Shown in pieces: positions 59,718-64,000 of a stretch of DNA of 64,000 nt (the stretch's first letter is position 1; every line of letters begins with the position of its first letter). The stretch is from JBALVT01 sp045110675. Its GTDB lineage: Bacteria; Pseudomonadota; Gammaproteobacteria; Pseudomonadales; Halieaceae. The position numbers were made by a program, and so were the translations under genes. The stretch is from NCBI GenBank assembly GCA_045110675.1, contig JBGCGJ010000042.1:54189-118188 (forward strand). The letters are read 5' to 3'. The notes beneath the pieces are model-generated. The model saw nothing but the letters and a program-made list of their open reading frames with translations, had not been told where the DNA came from and did no database searches.

Positions 59718-62057
59718 TTAAAAGGCGCCGCGACTGGCTACTCCGATGGCGCGAATAATTTCGATTCGACGCAAAACGTCTCGCAATTCTCGTGCGAGTT
59801 CTGTTCGCTGTTCCTGCGTATTGTCAGCCCCACCTTCAGCCAGATCGCGATGTTGCACCATCTTGAAGCCGTTCTTGAACAGTAATTTCCCGATGGATGA
59901 CTCGCTGCTGATTCGGCGTTGCAGATAGGATTGTCTTCCCAGCTTTAGTGACTGGCTCACGCAGCTTGCCTCGTCCATCGACGCCTCGGGATCCATACTG
60001 GCGAGCAGGTCGGCCACTACAGAGTAGGCTTCGGCATAGGTCAATAATGCAATGTGCGAAACCACCGGGGTCATTGAGTTGAGCAACTGCATAAAGCCCA
60101 CGGTTCCCTGGGCGAGTAAAGACTCCCAATTCTCATCATAGCGATTCAGTTCATCGCGTATTTCTTCCTGAAACTCTTCGGTAGGGGCATAGAAAAATTC
60201 GAATTTGAAAAGATCTCGAAGATGTTCGACCTCTTCCCAAAATACGCTCAAGGCATTGGGCCCCTGTTTCTCGCTGGCTTTGAGCAATGCCAACTCGATG
60301 ATCGCCTTGTTGACAAAGAAATGAATGATGGTGTTTCGATAGTAACTAGCCACCGGGTGTTGTTCCATCGCGATGCCATAGACCGTTTCTGGACCCTGGT
60401 CATAGCGAGTTACAATGCCCTCATCAATCATGATTCCAAGGAGACCATCCATATGCTCTGCATAGGCTCGGTCAAAATCTTTCGACAGTCGCAGCTTGCG
60501 GGCTTCGGCCCAGCCCAGTAGAGCACGCAAGTCCTCGATGACCTCTTGTTCTGTGAGCGCCTTGGGCGCGGCACCGAGCAAACTCATTGTTACCAATGAC
60601 GGGAAGGTAATGGGAGTGACATTGTTAGCCTCTACGGAGATTTCAAAGGCAATTTTTGAAAGGGCCAGGCTGTCCCCAGGGTCTGGTGCCTTATCCAATA
60701 CCACCGCTTCGCCGATGTCCATATACACCTTTCCCATTGGCCGCGCGAGACTGCGAATGTAACCGATAAACCAGCGCAGGGATTCCGCGCCCTTGCCGCG
60801 CCCAGTTTGTTCTGTGGCATATTCCTCGACGTCTCTAATAAGGTCGTAACTGATGGTTACAGGAATGATGTGAATGTCTTTAGCGTCTGCGGAGTGGCAA
60901 GCCTCCAATACATACTTCAATAGGCCATAGCGCGGGGGCATCAATTTGCCCATGCGGGATCTTGTGCCCTCGAATGCCCAGTTCATGGGGAAGCGCTTTT
61001 CCATCAAGTAGCCGATGTAGTGGCGCAAGGTCAACTTATAGAGTGGGTTGTCCTGAAAGCTTCGGCGAATAAATATCGCTCCGGACCTTCGCAATAAAAA
61101 CCCCAGCCCGGCAAAACTTAAATTCGCTCCGCCGAACATGTGCGGCATGGGGAAGTCGTTTTCGTACATCACCTTAGGCACGACCATCCCGTCGAGATAG
61201 GTCTTATGAGTCCAAAGTAATAGGGAAGGGTGGTCGCGGACGATCTTCCTTAAGTCCTCCACAGCCGTTTGGTTGTAAACTATTTTATCTTCGTAGCCCA
61301 AACCCAAAACGAAATTGTTGAATTTGGCATAGAAGTCCAACCAGAACGTGCGCGGTACCGAAATCATTTCCTTCATGTAAACGGAGGCTTCTTTCATGAG
61401 TTCGGATTTACTCTTGCCGGACTCCTGCGCGAGTTTCTCCACCGCCTCATTGTAGCTAGGGCTGCTATGCAGGCTTTGTGCTACGTATCGCGGTACTTTA
61501 TAACGGCTCCCTTGAAGCTGTCGCTCCGCGATGTCGAGTACTAAAGCTGCCTGTCGAGCAGTAAACTTAGCCAATTCGCGCTGGTTATCGTCGGCCTCAG
61601 ATCTCTCTTGTTCGGCAAATCGCCCCCTAAGGTTTTCAAGCGAGTCTGGTTTCCCTGTGATCAGGTGCATCAACTCCGGATTTTCCCGGACAATTTTTGC
61701 CCCGCGACTCGCATTGGGGCGTCGCGGATCGCCAAACAAGAAGTCGCGTACGCGAGGCCCCGAATTGATCACCGATTCCGGTGGCAACCAGGTGATCCGT
61801 ACCGGTGCTACCAGGGTACTGATGGCATTCTCTGACTTGTTTAGGGTTGCCTCGAGTTGCTCCGCATCGATACCTTTTCGGTCATCCCCCAGAGCTACAA
61901 CGACTTCCTCGGAGGTGGTATCTGAGGGGGCATAGTGTGCAATCCACTGCTCCAGTATGCTCTGCTCAAATTGGTTCCTAGCGTCGAGGATAAAGACGAC
62001 TCGCTGGGATTTTTGCCCCGGCCAGGGGCTGGACTTAAATCTTTGTGCTAAATCCAT
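59718..62057 (-). CDS. plsB: Glycerol-3-phosphate acyltransferase PlsB
   Basis: This 779-residue membrane-associated acyltransferase transfers an acyl chain to the sn-1 position of glycerol-3-phosphate, giving lysophosphatidate. The acyltransferase motifs are WTHKTYLDGMV (HX4D), GAIFIRRSFQ, FEGTRSRMGKLMPPRYGLL and HIIPVTISYD, in the usual order (about residues 290-430). The N- and C-terminal helical regions match PlsB. It lies 63 nt downstream of the HAD-PlsC fusion and 9 nt before gpsA, so the operon would make phosphatidate from dihydroxyacetone phosphate in one unit. Confidence 0.95.
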   Translation of the reverse strand: MDLAQRFKSSPWPGQKSQRVVFILDARNQFEQSILEQWIAHYAPSDTTSEEVVVALGDDRKGIDAEQLEATLNKSENAISTLVAPVRITWLPPESVINSGPRVRDFLFGDPRRPNASRGAKIVRENPELMHLITGKPDSLENLRGRFAEQERSEADDNQRELAKFTARQAALVLDIAERQLQGSRYKVPRYVAQSLHSSPSYNEAVEKLAQESGKSKSELMKEASVYMKEMISVPRTFWLDFYAKFNNFVLGLGYEDKIVYNQTAVEDLRKIVRDHPSLLLWTHKTYLDGMVVPKVMYENDFPMPHMFGGANLSFAGLGFLLRRSGAIFIRRSFQDNPLYKLTLRHYIGYLMEKRFPMNWAFEGTRSRMGKLMPPRYGLLKYVLEACHSADAKDIHIIPVTISYDLIRDVEEYATEQTGRGKGAESLRWFIGYIRSLARPMGKVYMDIGEAVVLDKAPDPGDSLALSKIAFEISVEANNVTPITFPSLVTMSLLGAAPKALTEQEVIEDLRALLGWAEARKLRLSKDFDRAYAEHMDGLLGIMIDEGIVTRYDQGPETVYGIAMEQHPVASYYRNTIIHFFVNKAIIELALLKASEKQGPNALSVFWEEVEHLRDLFKFEFFYAPTEEFQEEIRDELNRYDENWESLLAQGTVGFMQLLNSMTPVVSHIALLTYAEAYSVVADLLASMDPEASMDEASCVSQSLKLGRQSYLQRRISSESSIGKLLFKNGFKMVQHRDLAEGGADNTQEQRTELARELRDVLRRIEIIRAIGVASRGAF

Positions 62058-62120
62058 TCAATCTAAACCTTTCTATTTATTGTGTGGTTCTATTTGTGTC
62101 AGCTTTTTCCAGGTTTGCTT

Positions 62121-63773
62121 CTATGTTTTGGCCTTTGCCTTGGCCTTTGGTTTCGATTTTAGCTTCGGTTTCACGTTTGATTTGGTTTTTGCTTTCGATT
62201 TTGCAGGTGTCTTGGCTTTAACCGCAGTCTCTAATTTTGTTTTTGGTTTTGATGGTGCTTTTTTCTTGGCCGTTTTTTTGGACTTGGCTGCTTTCTCTGT
62301 CGATTCTTTTGTCTTGCTCTTTTTCTTTTCCTTAACAACACCAACTTCGGGCTGGCCGAGTGTGCGCAGGAACATATTTCGTACATCCTGTACGTGTTCA
62401 TTGATCGTATCAGCGCTCCAATTGCTGGTGTCAATGGGAGGGAGCACCTCGACATCAACCGTAGCTGCCCGGTAGACGAAATCACCTTTTGGCGCTACGT
62501 CACCCGCATTGCGGATTACGATTGGGACCATGGGTACGCCGGCCTGTATTGCCAGATGGAATGCACCCTTTTTGAAGGGTGCCAGGCGGGGTGAAACTGT
62601 TCGCGTGCCTTCGGGCGCGAGTACGACCGATTTTCCCTCTTTTTGCATGGCATCGACGAGTGGGCGCATCGCTTCAATGGCGCCTTTGGCATCTGCGCGG
62701 TCAATCAGCACCACACCACCCATTTCCATTACCCGCCCGATAACAGGCATGTCTCTAATCTCTTTCTTACCCACTCCTGCCAGGTCGCGGCGCAACAGCT
62801 TCGCGCAAATCACCACGTCGGCTTTGCTCTGGTGGTTAAACACAAACACTGCTGGGCGCTCGGCCCATATGTTTTCTTCACCTTTAACATTTAGCTCAAG
62901 GCCTATTAGTGCGCTGGCGGTATCGGCAAATAGAGAAAACGAAAAGTTCTGTGCATTTCTCCTCGACCCTGTCAGGGCGTAAATCGGCAATCCTGCGGCA
63001 AAAGATCCCACCAAACTTGCGGTCGCCGCGACGGATCTAACAAACTCGGATGCGGTAGCACGACCGCGGCTGCCGAACTTGGCGACTGGCCAGCGGTTGT
63101 TGCGCGCTATTCGATCGAGTTTTGAGCTAGGATTGAGGGCCCGGGGGAGGCCCACTCGTTCCAGCAATTGCAAATCGTCTGTGCTATCTGAATAGAAAAA
63201 GCTCTGGTCGAGATCACAACCTTCCTGAGTCGCCAGTAATTCCGCGGCGGTAACTTTCCCCTCACCGAAGCAGGTAGGCGACACCACAGAGCCGGTAAAT
63301 TTGCCGTCTTCTATTTCGAGGTGAGTGCACAGCACGTGGTCGATGTTGAGGTCTTTGGCGGCGGCATTGACTTGATAGGGCGTAGCGGAAGATATGATGG
63401 CTACGGTGTGTCCCTTGGCCATGTGGGCATCTATCAGGGAGCGTGATTCCGGATAGATGAGTCGGGCGATTTGTTTGGTGTAAAGTTCTTCTGATACCTC
63501 GTTGTAAGTCTGCTCATCAATGCCGCGCATGAACTGGGCGTTGATCGCCATCATGGCGGAGAAACCCATGTTACCGAGACCAAAATTGGTCATGGCAGCC
63601 ATGAGCTCGACGAAGTTTCTCTTTGATAAATCCCCGCGCTTTAGCTGTTCTCGTATGAAGACAGTGGCGGAATAGCCCGAAATGATTGTGCCATCAAAAT
63701 CGAAAATTGCCGCAATGTTTGATCCATCTGGTGACTCTTCAACGTCTTTAAGTAACTGCTTGATGCTTGCCAT
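62121..63773 (-). CDS. HAD-IB phosphatase fused to PlsC acyltransferase with Lys-rich tail
   Basis: This 550-residue protein has a HAD phosphatase (about residues 15-215; FDFDGTIISGYSA motif I, ISSATPYQVNA, YSDSTDD motif III/IV) and a PlsC acyltransferase (about 290-460; NHQSKADVV HX4D, LAPEGTRTVSP). About 75 residues of Lys/Ala/Thr/Pro follow (AKSKKTAKKKAPSKPKTK and similar), probably disordered. The HAD-PlsC pairing is known in bacteria with 1-acyl-glycerol-3-phosphate acyltransferase activity and a phosphatase of unknown or lysophosphatidate-type substrate. The start at the ATG 63773 has GGGGGAAG. It leads the plsB-gpsA operon. The basic tail may bind anionic lipids or nucleic acid. Confidence 0.92.
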   Translation of the reverse strand: MASIKQLLKDVEESPDGSNIAAIFDFDGTIISGYSATVFIREQLKRGDLSKRNFVELMAAMTNFGLGNMGFSAMMAINAQFMRGIDEQTYNEVSEELYTKQIARLIYPESRSLIDAHMAKGHTVAIISSATPYQVNAAAKDLNIDHVLCTHLEIEDGKFTGSVVSPTCFGEGKVTAAELLATQEGCDLDQSFFYSDSTDDLQLLERVGLPRALNPSSKLDRIARNNRWPVAKFGSRGRATASEFVRSVAATASLVGSFAAGLPIYALTGSRRNAQNFSFSLFADTASALIGLELNVKGEENIWAERPAVFVFNHQSKADVVICAKLLRRDLAGVGKKEIRDMPVIGRVMEMGGVVLIDRADAKGAIEAMRPLVDAMQKEGKSVVLAPEGTRTVSPRLAPFKKGAFHLAIQAGVPMVPIVIRNAGDVAPKGDFVYRAATVDVEVLPPIDTSNWSADTINEHVQDVRNMFLRTLGQPEVGVVKEKKKSKTKESTEKAAKSKKTAKKKAPSKPKTKLETAVKAKTPAKSKAKTKSNVKPKLKSKPKAKAKAKT

Positions 63774-63862
63774 ACTTCCCCCTAAGTGAGTTTGGAAGCA
63801 TAGCGCATTATCTGCCGAAGTGCGCGAGTGGTATGAGTACTTGAGTTACTGAAGGGGTGAAT

Positions 63863-63898
63863 AAAAAACGCCGCCGCAAACAGGGGTTTGCGACGGCG
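63863..63898 (-). terminator. Rho-independent terminator for a transcript entering from the right edge
   Basis: On the minus strand CGCCGTCGCAAAC pairs with GTTTGCGGCGGCG (13 bp, one mismatch; plus-strand 63869-63881 and 63886-63898), followed by six T and AT. The plus strand has no T-run on its side. So the gene it ends lies to the right of 63900 and is not in the window. Confidence 0.85.
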
Positions 63899-64000
63899 CT
63901 GCGGGGGTAAGGCTAGTCGTGCTTTGCCCCGGTCTTGCTCCCTCCGGCCCGCTACCGGAATACGTCCCCGTGGCCGCAAACTTATCTGACATAAGTTTGC
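63899..64000 (-). other. Unassigned GC-rich 3' region at the right edge
   Basis: Minus-strand sequence between the window edge and the terminator. It holds a perfect 9-bp hairpin GCAAACTTA/TAAGTTTGC (63976-63984 and 63992-64000) and a CCGG-rich stretch (63930-63960). One minus frame ends QTYVR-stop near 63983, so this could be the 3' end of a CDS with its UTR, or the 3' part of a structured RNA. I do not recognise a known RNA. Confidence 0.4.

Noticed and set aside
63782..63979. 65-residue minus-strand ORF at the right edge
   Set aside because: It runs across the terminator stem and its T-run, is very Arg-rich from GC-rich sequence, and has no ribosome site.

Overview
The window looks like chromosomal DNA of a heterotrophic, probably marine gammaproteobacterium. 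The evidence is a PlsB/GpsA phospholipid operon, a GcdR-GcdH-CoA-transferase glutarate cluster arranged as in pseudomonads, a TonB-dependent receptor, Rieske and molybdopterin oxidoreductases, a sulfatase, and a giant DUF11 protein with an IPTL-CTERM-type tail. A Cellvibrionales-like lineage (Halieaceae or Spongiibacteraceae) is my best guess, but only an inference. No rRNA, tRNA, CRISPR array, phage or insertion sequence was recognised.

Layout. 1-5.1 kb: the start of an exported sulfatase (cut by the left edge), a ureohydrolase, and a minus-strand run of small proteins (VOC, GFA, MAPEG, a small membrane protein, a PPOX flavoprotein). 5.3-12.2 kb: a D-aminoacylase-like amidohydrolase, a citrate-synthase-like enzyme with Glu in place of the catalytic Asp, its divergent LysR regulator, a FAD glycerol-3-phosphate dehydrogenase broken by an in-frame TGA, and a DUF3014 protein. 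12.2-20.8 kb: a catabolic-looking group (enoyl-CoA hydratase, GST, molybdopterin oxidoreductase, TonB receptor, a 2OG-oxygenase-like gene broken by an in-frame TAG, an OYE-type flavin oxidoreductase). 20.8-31.7 kb: an envelope-lipid region with an LplT-Aas type fusion, a divergent HTH regulator, a YiaAB-PspA-lipase operon, a SulP transporter, a glycerophosphodiesterase, a second lipase and a second HTH regulator. 31.8-33.5 kb: an isocitrate dehydrogenase with an internally duplicated domain. 34.0-35.5 kb: an NTF2-like protein and an SDR.

35.6-45.2 kb forms a coherent nitrogen/carbon catabolic block. An APC permease, a putrescine-type aminotransferase, a gamma-glutamylpolyamine-synthetase-like enzyme and an agmatinase-like ureohydrolase lie beside LuxR and LysR regulators, a glutaryl-CoA dehydrogenase and a class III CoA-transferase. 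The likely job is to take guanidino or polyamine compounds and C5 diamine/lysine products down to glutaryl-CoA and central metabolism. 45.5-48 kb holds a DUF5062-like protein, a phasin/histone-H1-like protein and an NhaC antiporter. 48.2-54.7 kb is one 2153-residue surface protein. 54.8-58.6 kb has PadR, a Rieske oxygenase, a ThuA-like lipoprotein and a penicillin-binding endopeptidase. 58.7-63.8 kb is a phosphatidate-synthesis operon transcribed leftward: HAD-PlsC fusion, PlsB, GpsA.

The most unusual non-coding feature is a family of about 110-125 bp nested palindromes at 1.5, 33.7 and 33.9 kb. The copies at 1.5 and 33.9 kb differ in their 24-bp arms only by fully compensated base-pair changes and share an identical 32-nt core. 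Looser look-alikes occur at 5.2 and 45.3 kb.
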